Assembly: GCA_001899805.1 (NCBI GenBank)
Contig: MKWP01000004.1
Span: forward strand, 62,001 to 126,000
DNA from: Lysobacterales bacterium 66-474
Lineage (GTDB): Bacteria > Pseudomonadota > Gammaproteobacteria > Xanthomonadales > Rhodanobacteraceae
Direction: 5' to 3'
DNA: 64,000 nt
A model generated the notes under the pieces. It saw only the letters and a list, made by a program, of their open reading frames with translations, ran no database searches and was not told the origin of the DNA. The first letter of the stretch is position 1; each line of letters starts with the position of its first letter. This document shows, in pieces, positions 53,866-63,732 of this stretch. Made by a program: the position numbers and the translations under genes.

Positions 53866-53967
53866 TTTTTTTGCGGTTTGTTTTTGCGATCGTCCATGAC
53901 CGCGGCAGTCCCGGGTTCTTCGCTACGCACCATAGGGCGTGAACTCCGGCAACTCCAGAACGGGCAT

Positions 53968-54094
53968 CAAAGCTGCCATCCTTGGCCGAGAGCTCCGTCC
54001 TGACTTTTCACAGCAGCCGCTTCGAATGAATGTTCGTACAGCCGCTCCGAACTCGACAATCGAGTAGCCCGGATGAAGCGAAGCGCAATCCGGG
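53968..54094. repeat. Dispersed repeats upstream of the folate cyclo-ligase gene
   Basis: The first 61 bp (53968-54028) are the second copy of the repeat found at 23065-23127. At 54068-54094 CCCGGAT...ATCCGGG flanks GAAGCGAAGCGCA, a palindromic extragenic unit of the kind scattered through many gammaproteobacterial genomes. The 256-nt gap between 6S RNA and the next gene contains nothing else recognisable. Confidence 0.55.
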
Positions 54095-54121
54095 AGCCTT
54101 GGCGCAAGCGAAACGTTTCGA

Positions 54122-54720
54122 ATGGACGATAGTCGCGCCCTGCTGCGCGCGCGCATGTCGGTGCGGCGCAACGAACTCGGTGCGCGCCAACGCGTCGAGG
54201 CCGCGGCTGGCGTGCTGCACAGCCTTGAAACCCTGCCCGAATTCATGACCGACGCGAATGTCGCCGGCTACTGGGCCGTGCGTGGCGAACTGCCGCTCAA
54301 CCTCGCGGTCGCATCGCTGAAACGGCGCGACCAGCATTATTTCCTGCCGGTGCTGGCCGAAGCGCGCCAATTGCGTTTCGCCGAATACCGCGACGACGCG
54401 GTGCTGCAGGGCAACCGTTTCGGCATCCCCGAACCGGTCACCCCGGTCGCCGAACGACACGACGCGCACGCCATGGACGTGGTCCTGCTGCCATTGCTCG
54501 CCTTCGACCGATCGGGTGGCCGCCTCGGCACCGGCGGCGGCTGGTACGACACGACTTTCGCTTTCCTGCATGATGCGACGCGGCCCGCACGCCCACTGCT
54601 GGTGGGCGTCGGGTATGCATTCCAGGAAATCGAAAGCGTACCTGTCGAAGCCTGGGACGTACCGCTGGATTACGTCGCGACCGAGGAAGAGCTGATAGCC
54701 TGCACTCCCATCGCCACGCC

Positions 54721-54724
<4 letters not shown>
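54122..54724 (+). CDS. 5-formyltetrahydrofolate cyclo-ligase
   Basis: 200 residues from the ATG of [19 protein letters not shown]-dependent conversion of 5-formyl-THF to 5,10-methenyl-THF, recovering folate one-carbon units. Family motifs: the N-terminal RxxLR-type helix, [32 protein letters not shown] (the nucleotide/substrate loop) and [12 protein letters not shown]. It is the ygfA/fau homologue, which follows 6S RNA in E. coli too. Its stop overlaps the next gene (GTGA). Confidence 0.93.
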
Positions 54725-55182
<458 letters not shown>

Positions 55183-55202
55183 ACGCCCGGACAAGGGGAC
55201 AC

Positions 55203-55847
55203 ATGGATATCGAAACACAGAAGCGCGCGGCCGGCGAGGCCGCGATCGAGTTCGTCGAGGACGGCATGATCGTCGGCGTCGGCACCGGGTCGACCGTCAA
55301 ACACTTCATCGACGCCCTGGCGAAGATCAGGCAACGCATCGACGGCGCGGTATCGAGCTCCGAACAATCCAGCACGTTGCTGCGCGAGATCGGCATCCCG
55401 GTGCTCGATCCGAACGCGGTCGGCCAAATCCCGCTGTATGTCGACGGCGCCGACGAGTGCGACCCGCATCGCTGCCTGATCAAGGGCGGCGGCGCCGCAC
55501 TGACCCGCGAGAAGATCCTCGCCGCGCTGGCGAAGAAGTTCGTGTGCATCGTGGACGCGCACAAGTGCGTCGACGTGTTGGGCAAGTTCCCGCTGCCGGT
55601 CGAGGTGATCCCGATGGCGCGCAGTCACGTGGCGCGCGAGATCGAACGCCGCGGCGGCACGCCGGTGTGGCGGCAGGGCTGCGTCACCGACAACGGCAAC
55701 TGGATCCTCGACGTGCATGGCCTGCGCATCGTGGATCCGGTGACGCTCGAATCGGAATGGAACCAGATCACGGGCGTGGTGACGGTGGGATTGTTCGCGC
55801 ACCGGCCCGCGGACGTGGTGCTGGTCGGCGACGGCAGGAGATTCTAG
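55203..55847 (+). CDS. rpiA: Ribose-5-phosphate isomerase A
   Basis: 214 residues from the ATG of [14 protein letters not shown], with GGGGACAC upstream. Interconverts ribose-5-P and ribulose-5-P in the pentose phosphate pathway. Motifs: [51 protein letters not shown] (active-site Asp and Glu) and [19 protein letters not shown]. Order fau-EVE-rpiA on one strand suggests an operon, 20 nt after the EVE gene. Confidence 0.96.
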   Translation: MDIETQKRAAGEAAIEFVEDGMIVGVGTGSTVKHFIDALAKIRQRIDGAVSSSEQSSTLLREIGIPVLDPNAVGQIPLYVDGADECDPHRCLIKGGGAALTREKILAALAKKFVCIVDAHKCVDVLGKFPLPVEVIPMARSHVAREIERRGGTPVWRQGCVTDNGNWILDVHGLRIVDPVTLESEWNQITGVVTVGLFAHRPADVVLVGDGRRF

Positions 55848-55903
55848 GGAAGCAGCCGTCGAATCCCCTGCCGTGCCGATCAACCGCGTTTACCGCGGGT
55901 GGG

Positions 55904-56338
55904 TCATGCGGCCTTGCGCAATGCCGCCAGCGCGTCGCGCATGCCTGTCACCAGGTGATCGCAAGCCGCCGCGCCGATGGCATTGCGGATGTCGTCCAGT
56001 ACCTGTTCGCCGCTGTTGTTGGCGGCCGTCAACGCCCGACGCCCGGTGTCGGTGATCCGCCAGGCATCGTCCTCGCGGGTCACCATGCCACGCTCCAGCA
56101 TCACGTGCAGGCTGTCCTCGATGTCACGCGGGTTCAGGCGCAACTGCTCGGCCAACCCCGGGATGGTCAGCGGACCGGCGAACGTCAGCCGCTTGGCCAC
56201 GAGGTAGAAGAAGTAGTTCGTCAACCCACTCGACTGGATGCCGTGTTCAACTCGCTGCAACAACACGCCACGCAGGGCGGCCGTCATCGCCACGAGGTCG
56301 TGCTGCGGGGTTTGGGGCGCTTCCATCGATACTTTCAT
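55904..56338 (-). CDS. Predicted winged-helix DNA-binding protein
   Basis: 144 residues beginning MKVSMEAPQTPQHDL (a second Met follows at residue 5). I do not recognise the family. The middle has a winged-helix layout: TIPGLAEQLRLNPRDIEDSLHVMLERGMVTREDDAWRITDTGRRAL split into HTH (GLAEQLRLNPRDIEDSL) and wing (DDAWRITDTG), as in MarR-like regulators. Flanking helices could dimerise. It is convergent with rpiA and alone on its strand, with tRNA-Gln about 200 nt upstream. Confidence 0.65.
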   Translation of the reverse strand: MKVSMEAPQTPQHDLVAMTAALRGVLLQRVEHGIQSSGLTNYFFYLVAKRLTFAGPLTIPGLAEQLRLNPRDIEDSLHVMLERGMVTREDDAWRITDTGRRALTAANNSGEQVLDDIRNAIGAAACDHLVTGMRDALAALRKAA

Positions 56339-56466
56339 GGTTTTTATCCTGTGTCAGGTCAGGGGCGTCGCCGGGATGGCGACGACGAGACGATACGCCC
56401 GAAACCTGAACGGAAGTTGGTGTTTTTTCACAATTCGTGACAATTTGGTCGCGGCGGGCCCAGAAA

Positions 56467-56496
56467 CGACGAACCCGCCTGGAGGCGGGTTCGTCG
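56467..56496 (-). terminator. Terminator-like hairpin downstream of tRNA-Gln
   Basis: CGACGAACCCGCC and its exact complement form a 13-bp stem with a 4-nt loop; on the minus strand TTTCT follows. It lies 40 nt downstream of the tRNA 3' end and so probably ends that transcript. Confidence 0.6.
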
Positions 56497-56536
56497 GATT
56501 CAACATCACGCGGGAGCGCGCAGCGATCGCGGAAGA

Positions 56537-56611
56537 TGGCAGCCCCGGAAGGATTCGAACCTCCGAATGCCTGAGTCAGAGTCAGGTGCCTTACCACTTG
56601 GCGACGGGGCT
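56537..56611 (-). tRNA. tRNA-Gln (anticodon CTG)
   Basis: Minus strand: acceptor AGCCCCG/CGGGGCT, D-arm around GCCAAGTGGTAAGGC, anticodon stem CCTGA/TCAGG with loop CTCTGAC (anticodon CTG, reading CAG), T-arm with GTTCGAATC, and an encoded CCA end. 75 nt including CCA. It closely resembles the E. coli glutamine tRNA. Confidence 0.95.
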
Positions 56612-56782
56612 TTATTGTCGCGTCGGGAGAGCCCATCCTGGCCTCGCCGACGCACGCCGAGTCCGGCGCATGTCCGGACTCGACTTCGCCGGATCGGCGC
56701 TGACCCAGCGCCGATCCGCGGGCGGTCCATCCATGGATCGCATGCGATGACGGACTCTGCCGCGTCGGCTCCGACCGACAGT

Positions 56783-57178
56783 TTACCGCTTCGAGAACTG
56801 GGTCGCGCGACGCGCCTTGTGCAGGCCGACCTTCTTGCGCTCGACTGCACGCGCGTCGCGGGTCATGAACCCGGCGCGGCGCAGCGGCGCCTTCAGGGTT
56901 TCGTCGTACTCGACCAGCGCACGGGCGATGCCGAGGCGGATCGCGCCGGCTTGGCCGGTGATGCCGCCACCCGCGACGTTGACCTTGATGTCGAACTTGT
57001 CGGCCATCTGGGTCAGCTCGAGCGGCTGGCGCACGATCATGCGCGAGGTTTCGCGGCCGAAGAACTCGTCCAGAGGCTTGCCGTTCACCACGATCGCACC
57101 ACTGCCCTTGCGCAGGAACACGCGCGCGGCGGAAGTCTTGCGGCGGCCGGTGCCGGAATTCTGTTGCAGGGTCGCCAT
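56783..57178 (-). CDS. rpsI: 30S ribosomal protein S9
   Basis: 131 residues from the ATG of [20 protein letters not shown]9 signatures: [39 protein letters not shown] and the basic tail [17 protein letters not shown] whose terminal arginine reaches the ribosomal P site. It follows rplM with only 2 nt between the rplM stop and its start, the conserved rplM-rpsI operon. Confidence 0.98.
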   Translation of the reverse strand: MATLQQNSGTGRRKTSAARVFLRKGSGAIVVNGKPLDEFFGRETSRMIVRQPLELTQMADKFDIKVNVAGGGITGQAGAIRLGIARALVEYDETLKAPLRRAGFMTRDARAVERKKVGLHKARRATQFSKR

Positions 57179-57180
57179 CG

Positions 57181-57609
57181 TCAGATCTCCAACGCCTTGG
57201 GCTGTTGTGCGGTATGCGGATGCTCGGCGCCGCGGTACACCTTGAGCTTGCGGAACATCGCGCGGCCCAGCGGGTTCTTCGGCAGCATGCCCTTCACGGC
57301 GAATTCGATCGCGCGCTCGGGATGTGTCGCCAGCAGGTCCTTGAGATTGGTGGTCTTCAGGTTGCCGACGTAGCCGGTGAAGCGATGGTAGTTCTTCGCT
57401 TCCAGCTTGTTGCCGGTGACCGCGACCTTCTCGGCATTGACCACGACGATGTAGTCGCCGGTGTCCACGTGCGAGGTGAACTCGGGCTTGTGCTTGCCGC
57501 GCAGGCGGCGCGCGACTTCCGAACACAGCCGGCCGAGCGTCTTGCCGTTGGCGTCGACGATGAGCCAGTCACGCTTGACCGTCTCGGCCTTGGCGCTGAA
57601 CGTCTTCAT
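57181..57609 (-). CDS. rplM: 50S ribosomal protein L13
   Basis: 142 residues from the ATG of [20 protein letters not shown]; an upstream GTG frame of 31 codons is rejected because it does not resemble L13. Motifs: [39 protein letters not shown] and [20 protein letters not shown]. First gene of the rplM-rpsI operon; the 282 nt upstream, shared with the divergent coq7, should hold its promoter and leader. Confidence 0.98.
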   Translation of the reverse strand: MKTFSAKAETVKRDWLIVDANGKTLGRLCSEVARRLRGKHKPEFTSHVDTGDYIVVVNAEKVAVTGNKLEAKNYHRFTGYVGNLKTTNLKDLLATHPERAIEFAVKGMLPKNPLGRAMFRKLKVYRGAEHPHTAQQPKALEI

Positions 57610-57891
57610 GGGAACGATCCGTAAAAGTTGTCTGGTCCGCACGTGGGGCGGCGCCGCGCCACGGGGGCGCGACAAGGGTTGCAAGCAACGAAAGACCGCC
57701 AAGGATACCGGCGCCCCGGTTTCCGCGCAAGCATCGCCACGCCTCTACCGGGCCGATGGCCGACATCCGGCCTGCCAAGCTATTCGTCCGGCCGGCAGCC
57801 GGGCGGCATGTTCTCCGGGCGCCGGCGTCCACACGAATGTCCCCGTGCGAAATTCATCCCTCGCCCACGCAGCGTGCGCCACAATGGCCCG

Positions 57892-58542
57892 ATGGATACC
57901 GACGATATCCGCCGCCTCACCCCGTTCGACCGCGTGCTCGGCGGTGTCCAGCGCGCGCTGGACACCGTCGCCGGTGCGGCGGTCGCCGCCCGCCCTTCGC
58001 CGGGCGAAATGCAGCCATTGCCCGAACTCGACGCGACAGACCGCCGCCATGCCGCCGGCCTGATGCGGGTGAACCACACGGGCGAAATCTGTGCGCAAGC
58101 GCTTTACGACGGTCAGGCTGCGTTGGCGCGCGACCCCGCCACACGCATGCATCTGGAAGCCGCGGCCGCCGAGGAAACCGATCACCTGGCGTGGTGCGCC
58201 GAGCGCCTGCACGAACTGGATGACCGTCCCAGCGTTTTCAATCCACTCTGGTATGCGGGCAGCTTCGCGATAGGCGCCCTGGCGGCGCTGGTCGGCGACC
58301 GCTGGAGCCTCGGCTTCGTGGTCGAGACCGAGCGCCAGGTGGAGGCGCACCTCGGCGAACACATGGACCGGTTGCCGCCGGCCGATGCCCGCTCGCGTGC
58401 GATCCTCGCCACCATGCAAGCCGACGAGGCCCGCCACGCCGACAACGCGCTGGCCCGCGGTGGCGCGAAACTGCCGTTTCCGATTCCGACGCTGATGCGC
58501 GGCGCATCAGCGGTGATGAAAGCCGTGGCGTATCGGCTGTGA
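57892..58542 (+). CDS. coq7: 2-nonaprenyl/octaprenyl-3-methyl-6-methoxy-benzoquinol hydroxylase (Coq7)
   Basis: 216 residues from the ATG of [16 protein letters not shown]. Di-iron carboxylate hydroxylase; ligands are visible in [44 protein letters not shown] and [10 protein letters not shown]. It carries out C6 hydroxylation in ubiquinone synthesis, the job of UbiF in E. coli, and membrane association is expected through its hydrophobic face ([13 protein letters not shown]). It stands alone on its strand between rplM and a large structured intergenic element. Confidence 0.95.
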   Translation: MDTDDIRRLTPFDRVLGGVQRALDTVAGAAVAARPSPGEMQPLPELDATDRRHAAGLMRVNHTGEICAQALYDGQAALARDPATRMHLEAAAAEETDHLAWCAERLHELDDRPSVFNPLWYAGSFAIGALAALVGDRWSLGFVVETERQVEAHLGEHMDRLPPADARSRAILATMQADEARHADNALARGGAKLPFPIPTLMRGASAVMKAVAYRL

Positions 58543-58562
58543 CGACAAACGTCCTTTGAAGA

Positions 58563-58857
58563 GACGAATGGTTCGCAAAGCGTCGCGAGCAAAGGCAGCT
58601 TGCGGGTCGCCGGAGCGCAGGAAGCGGAGTGTACACGCCAGTACATGAGCATTGACTCGCCGCGTCTGCGGCTCGCCCTTCGGATCATTCGCTACGCGAA
58701 TGTTCGCTCCGGCATCCTGCCTCCGCAGTCAAGCACCGCCGGCACGCAAGCTGCCGACTAAATCGGCAGGACTGCCGATTTGAACGCCGTCAGGCGGCCC
58801 AAAGGGCGCGCCACAGGGACGTGGCGCGTAGCGCAGCAGCTTTGCGAGCCATTCGTC
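58563..58857. repeat. Structured intergenic element with nested inverted repeats, coq7-speD
   Basis: The 313-nt gap between coq7 and speD holds no gene I would support. GACGAATGGTTCGCAAAGC (58563-58581) is inverted at 58839-58857 with one mismatch in 19, and GGCAGCTTGCG (58594-58604) is inverted exactly at 58745-58755. Between them lies a stretch with GGAGTGTACACGCCAGTACATGAG and several short dyads (AATCGGCAGG/ACTGCCGATT at 58761-58780). The right outer arm reaches into the speD stop codon. It could be a non-autonomous mobile element or a structured 3' UTR. Confidence 0.6.
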
Positions 58858-59641
58858 ACATCAAATTTCGGCCGTGGAACAATTCCTCGATCTCGCGCTT
58901 CAGCAGCGCCTCGATGCGCTGGCGATCCTTGAATGACAGGTCGTCGGCGTGCGCCTCGAACAGGTAGGTGTCGAGGTCGAAGTCCTTCACGTGCATCTTG
59001 GTGTGGAACATGTTTTCCTGGTACACGTTGACGTCGAACATCTCGTACTTCTGGCGGATGTGCTTGGCCAGGTAGTCCTGGATCGAGTTGATCTTGTGGT
59101 CGATGTAGTGCTTCTTGCCGTGGATGTCGCGGGTGAAGCCGCGCACCCGGTAATCCATCGTCACGATGTCCGATTCGAAGCTGTCGATCAGGTAGTTCAA
59201 CGCCTTCAGCGGCGAGATCACGCCGCAGGTCGCCACGTCGATGTCGGCGCGGAAGGTCGCGATGCCGTTGTGCGGATGCGTCTCCGGGTAGGTGTGCACG
59301 GTGATGTGCGACTTGTCCATGTGCGCGACGACCGCGTCGGAGATCACGTCCTTGCCGAGTTTGTCGACCACCGGATGCTCGGAGATCAGGATCGTCACCG
59401 ACGCGCCCTGCGGGTCGTAATCCTGGCGCGCAATGTTGAGGATGCTGGCACCGACAATGTCGGCGACGTCGGTCAGGATCTGGGTCAGACGGTCGGCATC
59501 GTAGGCTTCGTCGATGTAGTCGATGTAGCGGTCGCGCTGGTCCTTGGTGACCGCGTAGCAGATGTCGTAGATGTTGAAGCTGAGTGCCTTGGTGAGGTTG
59601 TTGAACCCCTGCAGCTTCAAGCGGGGCAGCGGCTTGACCAC
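58856..59641 (-). CDS. speD: S-adenosylmethionine decarboxylase proenzyme
   Basis: 261 residues from a GTG giving (M)[15 protein letters not shown], the N-terminus expected for this lineage; a 14-codon upstream extension is less likely. The pyruvoyl enzyme self-cleaves before Ser111 in [17 protein letters not shown]; the proton-donor cysteine is in [16 protein letters not shown]. It makes decarboxylated SAM, the aminopropyl donor for spermidine. No speE is adjacent in the window. Divergent from clp across 206 nt. Confidence 0.95.
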   Translation of the reverse strand: MVKPLPRLKLQGFNNLTKALSFNIYDICYAVTKDQRDRYIDYIDEAYDADRLTQILTDVADIVGASILNIARQDYDPQGASVTILISEHPVVDKLGKDVISDAVVAHMDKSHITVHTYPETHPHNGIATFRADIDVATCGVISPLKALNYLIDSFESDIVTMDYRVRGFTRDIHGKKHYIDHKINSIQDYLAKHIRQKYEMFDVNVYQENMFHTKMHVKDFDLDTYLFEAHADDLSFKDRQRIEALLKREIEELFHGRNLM

Positions 59642-59847
59642 GGCAGTATCCTCGAAAATGGATGGAAACGGTGCGTCCTGCACGGGCCGGGCGGGATGGC
59701 TGCGCAGGAGGCGGATGCGGGAAGGGGCGAAGTATGCGGGAAAGTGGCCGCCGGTGCATCCCTCGTTGTCCCGAGGCTTGAATGTGGCACAATCACTTCA
59801 GGCGTGTAAACTCGCACGCGGGAACCGTGACGGAGTGCAGGGAATCC

Positions 59848-60543
59848 ATGTCCGAATTGCGCTACCTGCTTCAGCAAGTTTACGAGCGTTCGCAGGCACC
59901 GGCGATGCTGGCGCCCGATCCCGCCGCGATGCAACGGCTGCTGGAACAATGCCACCGCCGCCGCTACCCGGGAAAGACCGCGATCCTGCGGCCCGGCGAT
60001 CCCGCCAACACCCTGTTCTACGTGATCGACGGCTCGGTCACCGTGTGCAGCGAGGATGAACAGGGCCGCGAGCTGATCCTGGCCTACATCAACCGCGGCG
60101 AGTTCATCGGCGAGATGGGGCTGTTCGTCGAACAGGCGCAACGCGAGGTATTGATCCGCACGCGCAGTTCCTGCGAACTCGCCGAGATCGGCTACGAGAA
60201 GCTGTTCCACCTGTTCGAGGGCCCGTTGCGCGACGACTGCCCGCGCATCCTGTTCGCGATCGGCCTGCAACTCACCCACCGCCTGCTGCGCACCTCGCGC
60301 CAGGTCAGCCGCATGGCGTTCCTCGACGTCACCAACCGCATTGCGCGCACGCTGCTGGACCTCTGCCAGGAGCCGGACGCGATGAGTCATCCCGACGGCA
60401 CCCAGATCCGCATTTCGCGGCAGGAGCTTTCACGCATCGTCGGCTGCTCGCGAGAAATGGCCGGGCGCGTGCTGAAGCAGCTCGAAGACAACGGCGGCAT
60501 CGACGTGTCGGGCAAGACCATTGTCGTGCGTGGAACACGGTAG
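59848..60543 (+). CDS. clp: Clp-type CRP/FNR-family global regulator
   Basis: 231 residues from the ATG of MSELRYLLQQVYERSQ, with AGGGAATCC upstream; longer frames are rejected. The cyclic-nucleotide-binding barrel (about 30-145) has RRRYPGKTAILRPGDPANTLFYVI and GEFIGEMGLFVEQAQREVLIRTRS; the C helix is followed by FLDVTNRIARTLLDL and the helix-turn-helix ISRQELSRIVGCSREMAGRVLKQLE. In Xanthomonas, Clp activates extracellular enzymes and is inhibited by c-di-GMP rather than activated by cAMP. The window also carries a c-di-GMP enzyme and a matching DNA site at 6360. Confidence 0.92.
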   Translation: MSELRYLLQQVYERSQAPAMLAPDPAAMQRLLEQCHRRRYPGKTAILRPGDPANTLFYVIDGSVTVCSEDEQGRELILAYINRGEFIGEMGLFVEQAQREVLIRTRSSCELAEIGYEKLFHLFEGPLRDDCPRILFAIGLQLTHRLLRTSRQVSRMAFLDVTNRIARTLLDLCQEPDAMSHPDGTQIRISRQELSRIVGCSREMAGRVLKQLEDNGGIDVSGKTIVVRGTR

Positions 60544-60571
60544 GAAACCTGGCGGGCGGGCCACCCGCGGT

Positions 60572-61243
60572 TCAATACCACTCGACGCGGGTGACGCTGC
60601 GCCCCAGCGCCTTCTCCACGCGCATGCACGATCTCGGGGTGGCGTTGACCAGGACGGCTTCGACAGCCAGCGCCAGCATCGGCAGATCCTGGCTGGAGTC
60701 GCTGTAAGCCAGCTGCCACGCATCGATGCCGTGCCGGGCAAGCGATTCCACCTTGCGTGGCCCGATGTTGTGCCACGCCGAACGCACGCCAAACCATCCG
60801 GCCTGCAGCCGCGACGCCAGCACCTCGACGCCTTCGACACCGAGTCCCTCCAGCACACCCCGCACCAGCGTGTCCTCGCAACCCGTGACGATGAGCACGC
60901 GGTCGCCCGCCGCAACATGCCGTCGCAGCGCCTGCAGGCCTTCGCGGGAAAACTGGCGTGGACGATGCACCAGGGCGGCGGCAAACGTGCCGGCGAGTTC
61001 GCGATAACGCGCTTCGCTCAATCCCAGCAACCCGACGCGCACCAGCGTGCGCAAAACCGTGCGCCGCGAGAACGGCATGGCCAGCAGCAGCCACGGCGCC
61101 GCCAGCAGCAGCAATGCCTTGCGCCACCATCCACGCGCGTAGCGGTCGCGCACGAATCCCCCGAAGGTGTCGCCATGGATCAGCACGCCGTCGAAATCGA
61201 ACAGCACCACGCGCCGCGTGCCACCTGTCGCCCCTTGCTGCAT
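60572..61243 (-). CDS. HAD-superfamily phosphatase (phosphoserine phosphatase-like)
   Basis: 223 residues from the ATG of MQQGATGGTRRVVLFDFDG, 2 nt after the trpC stop. HAD motif I FDFDGVLIHGDTF with the nucleophile and acid aspartates, motif II in VLIVTGCEDTL, and motif III/IV SDSSQDLPMLALA. A hydrophobic cap segment (WWRKALLLLAAPWLLLAMPF) suggests membrane contact, as in HAD-IB enzymes of the PlsC/SerB-like group. The substrate is unknown. It is the last gene of the trpG-trpD-trpC unit and is convergent with clp. Confidence 0.83.
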   Translation of the reverse strand: MQQGATGGTRRVVLFDFDGVLIHGDTFGGFVRDRYARGWWRKALLLLAAPWLLLAMPFSRRTVLRTLVRVGLLGLSEARYRELAGTFAAALVHRPRQFSREGLQALRRHVAAGDRVLIVTGCEDTLVRGVLEGLGVEGVEVLASRLQAGWFGVRSAWHNIGPRKVESLARHGIDAWQLAYSDSSQDLPMLALAVEAVLVNATPRSCMRVEKALGRSVTRVEWY

Positions 61244-61245
61244 GT

Positions 61246-62049
61246 TCAATCCCCGGCAAACAGGTGCGCCAACGCGGCGCCCGGATCCGCGGCGCGCATG
61301 CAAGCCTCGCCGACCAGGAACGCCTGCACGCCGGCCGCGCGCAGGCGCGCGACGTCGTCGCGGGTCGCGATGCCGCTTTCGGTGACCAGCAGGCGGTCGC
61401 GCGGCATACCCTCCCGCAACGACAGCGTGGTTTCGATGCGGGTCTCGAACGTCCGCAAATCGCGATTGTTGACGCCGATCAGGGTGCGTGCCTCGACCGG
61501 CAGCGCCAGCGCCCGTTCCAGGTCCAAGGTGTCGTGGACTTCGACCAGCACGTCGAGCCCGCACTGGATGCCGCAGGCGTGCAGGTTGGCCAGCGCCGCG
61601 TTGTCGAGCGCTGCCGCGATCAGCAGGATCGCGTCGGCACCCAGCGCGCGCGCCTCCTGCACCTGGTACCTGTCGACGGTGAAATCCTTGCGCAGCACCG
61701 GCAACGCGCACGCGTCGCGCACCTCGCGCAGATACGCGTCGCTGCCCTGGAAAAAATCCACGTCGGTCAACACCGAAAGGCAGGCCGCGCCGCCAGCTTC
61801 GTAACTGCGCGCAATCGCGGCGGGGTTGAAATCCGCGCGGATCAGGCCTTTCGACGGGCTGGCCTTCTTCACTTCCGCGATCACCGCGGCATGGCCGGCA
61901 TCGACGCGCGCCTGCAGCGCCGCGGCGAAACCGCGCGCCGGCGACGCGTCCGCGCAGCGCGCGCGCAACTCGGCCATGGACACCCGCGCCTTGCGCTCGG
62001 CGACCTCCTCGCGCTTGCGGGACAGGATGCGCTGCAGGATGTCGGTCAT
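61246..62049 (-). CDS. trpC: Indole-3-glycerol-phosphate synthase
   Basis: 267 residues from the ATG of [23 protein letters not shown]-barrel catalytic residues: [12 protein letters not shown] (Glu and Lys), [11 protein letters not shown] (catalytic Lys), [12 protein letters not shown] and [14 protein letters not shown]. It is the monofunctional form, not fused to TrpF. The start overlaps the trpD stop (ATGA). Fourth committed step of tryptophan synthesis. Confidence 0.97.
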   Translation of the reverse strand: MTDILQRILSRKREEVAERKARVSMAELRARCADASPARGFAAALQARVDAGHAAVIAEVKKASPSKGLIRADFNPAAIARSYEAGGAACLSVLTDVDFFQGSDAYLREVRDACALPVLRKDFTVDRYQVQEARALGADAILLIAAALDNAALANLHACGIQCGLDVLVEVHDTLDLERALALPVEARTLIGVNNRDLRTFETRIETTLSLREGMPRDRLLVTESGIATRDDVARLRAAGVQAFLVGEACMRAADPGAALAHLFAGD

Positions 62050-63092
62050 TGCCGTTGCGCGGCCAACGCCTGCGTCGCCGCGACGAACTGGTCGAGCTTC
62101 GCACGCGCCGAACCGTCCGCGATCGCCGCGCCGGCGCGCTCGATGCCAGCGGCGATCGACGCCGCGATCCCTGCCGCATACAACGCCGCCCCGGCGTTGA
62201 GCGTCACGATGTTGTGCGCGACGCCATCGCCACCATCCAGCACCTGCAGCAACACGGTTTTCGATTCGGCGGCGTCGGCGACCCGAAGGTTGCGGCTGGA
62301 CGCCATCGGGAAGCCGAATTGCTCGGGATCGACCTCGTATTCGCGCACCTCGCCGCCACGCAGCTCGCCGACCAGCGTCGCGGCGCCCAGCGAGATCTCG
62401 TCGAGGCCATCCTTGCCGTGCACCACCAGCGCGCGTTCGACGCCCAGGCGCTGCAGCACGCGCACCTGGATGCCGACGAGATCAGGATGGAACACGCCCA
62501 TCAGGATGTTCGGCGCGCCGGCCGGATTGGTCAGAGGCCCGAGGATGTTGAACAGCGTGTGCACGCCCATCTCACGGCGCACCGCGCCGACCGCTTTCAT
62601 GGCCGGGTGGAAACGCGGCGCGAACATGAAGCCGATGCCGGTTGCCTCGATGCAACGGGCAACCGCGTCGGGACCGAGATCGATCTTCGCGCCCAGGGCC
62701 TCCAGCACGTCCGCGCTGCCCGACGACGACGACACGCCGCGGTTGCCGTGCTTGGCCACGCGCGCACCGGCCGCCGCCGCGACGAACATCGACGCGGTCG
62801 AGATGTTGAAGCTCATCGCGCCGTCGCCGCCGGTGCCGACGATGTCGAGCATGTGCGGGTGTGCCGGCACCGCAACCTTCTCGGCCAGCTCGCGCATCAC
62901 CGTGGCGGCGCCGGCGATCTCGCCCACGGTTTCCTTCTTCACCCGCAAGCCGGTCAGGATCGCCGCGATCATCGCGGGCGACACTTCGCCGCGCATGATC
63001 TGGCGCATCAGGTCGATCATCTCGTCGTGGAAGATCTCGCGGTGCTCGATCGTGCGTTGCAATGCCTCGTGCGGGGAGATGGGCATGTTCAT
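62046..63092 (-). CDS. trpD: Anthranilate phosphoribosyltransferase
   Basis: 348 residues from the ATG of [17 protein letters not shown], whose ATG overlaps the trpG TGA. PRPP-binding signatures: [41 protein letters not shown] and [26 protein letters not shown] is the DE metal pair region. It joins anthranilate to PRPP. Overlaps with trpG and trpC at both ends indicate translational coupling through the operon. Confidence 0.97.
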   Translation of the reverse strand: MNMPISPHEALQRTIEHREIFHDEMIDLMRQIMRGEVSPAMIAAILTGLRVKKETVGEIAGAATVMRELAEKVAVPAHPHMLDIVGTGGDGAMSFNISTASMFVAAAAGARVAKHGNRGVSSSSGSADVLEALGAKIDLGPDAVARCIEATGIGFMFAPRFHPAMKAVGAVRREMGVHTLFNILGPLTNPAGAPNILMGVFHPDLVGIQVRVLQRLGVERALVVHGKDGLDEISLGAATLVGELRGGEVREYEVDPEQFGFPMASSRNLRVADAAESKTVLLQVLDGGDGVAHNIVTLNAGAALYAAGIAASIAAGIERAGAAIADGSARAKLDQFVAATQALAAQRQ

Positions 63093-63685
63093 GCCGCCTT
63101 GGGCAACCGCGCGGCGAGGAAATTGCGCAGGATGTCGTGCCCGCACGTTGTCAGGATCGACTCGGGATGAAACTGCACGCCTTCGACTGGCAGTGTCTTG
63201 TGGCGGAAGCCCATGATCTCGTCGAACGAGCCGTCCGAAGTTTCCGTCCACGCCGTGATTTCGAGACAGTCCGGAAGCGACGCGCGCTCGACAATGAGCG
63301 AGTGGTAACGGGTGGCCTCGAACGGATCGGGCAGGCCTGCGAACACGCCTTCGCCACGGTGGCGGATCGGAGAGGTCTTGCCGTGCATGATCTGTTTGGC
63401 ACGGACCACCTTGCCGCCGAACGCCTGCCCGATGGCCTGGTGGCCCAGGCACACACCCAGGATCGGAATGACGCCGGCCAGATCACGGATCAGCGCCAGC
63501 GTGACGCCCGCCTGGTCGGGCGTACCCGGTCCCGGCGAGATCACGATGCGTTCGGGCGCCAGCGCGCGGATCCCGGCGACGTCGACGGCATCGTTGCGCG
63601 ACACCTTCACGTCCTGACCCAGCTCGCCAAGATACTGTGCGAGGTTGAACGTGAAGCTGTCATAGTTGTCGATCAGCAGCAACAT
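63089..63685 (-). CDS. trpG: Anthranilate synthase component II (glutamine amidotransferase)
   Basis: 198 residues from the ATG of [19 protein letters not shown]; an upstream ATG adds 65 unrelated residues. Class-I glutamine amidotransferase with the catalytic Cys in [16 protein letters not shown] and the His/Glu in [10 protein letters not shown]. It supplies ammonia to TrpE, which is not in the window (expected upstream, beyond the right edge), and may also serve PabB. First visible gene of trpGDC; divergent from a lipoprotein aminopeptidase. Confidence 0.96.
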   Translation of the reverse strand: MLLLIDNYDSFTFNLAQYLGELGQDVKVSRNDAVDVAGIRALAPERIVISPGPGTPDQAGVTLALIRDLAGVIPILGVCLGHQAIGQAFGGKVVRAKQIMHGKTSPIRHRGEGVFAGLPDPFEATRYHSLIVERASLPDCLEITAWTETSDGSFDEIMGFRHKTLPVEGVQFHPESILTTCGHDILRNFLAARLPKAA

Positions 63686-63732
63686 CGCGTCGAATCCGAT
63701 TCGGGCCGCGTGCCCGCGAGAGAAGCGCAAGT

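Noticed and set aside
57610-57891. Ribosomal-protein leader element upstream of rplM
   Set aside because: Such leaders are known in some bacteria, but I could not identify a convincing conserved fold by eye in this 282-nt region, so none is annotated.
58617-58760. Small peptide frame (CTRQYMSIDSPRLRLALR-like) in the coq7-speD gap
   Set aside because: Word pattern recurs as a repeat in many genomes' intergenic regions, no ribosome site, and it lies between inverted-repeat arms; treated as part of the structured element.
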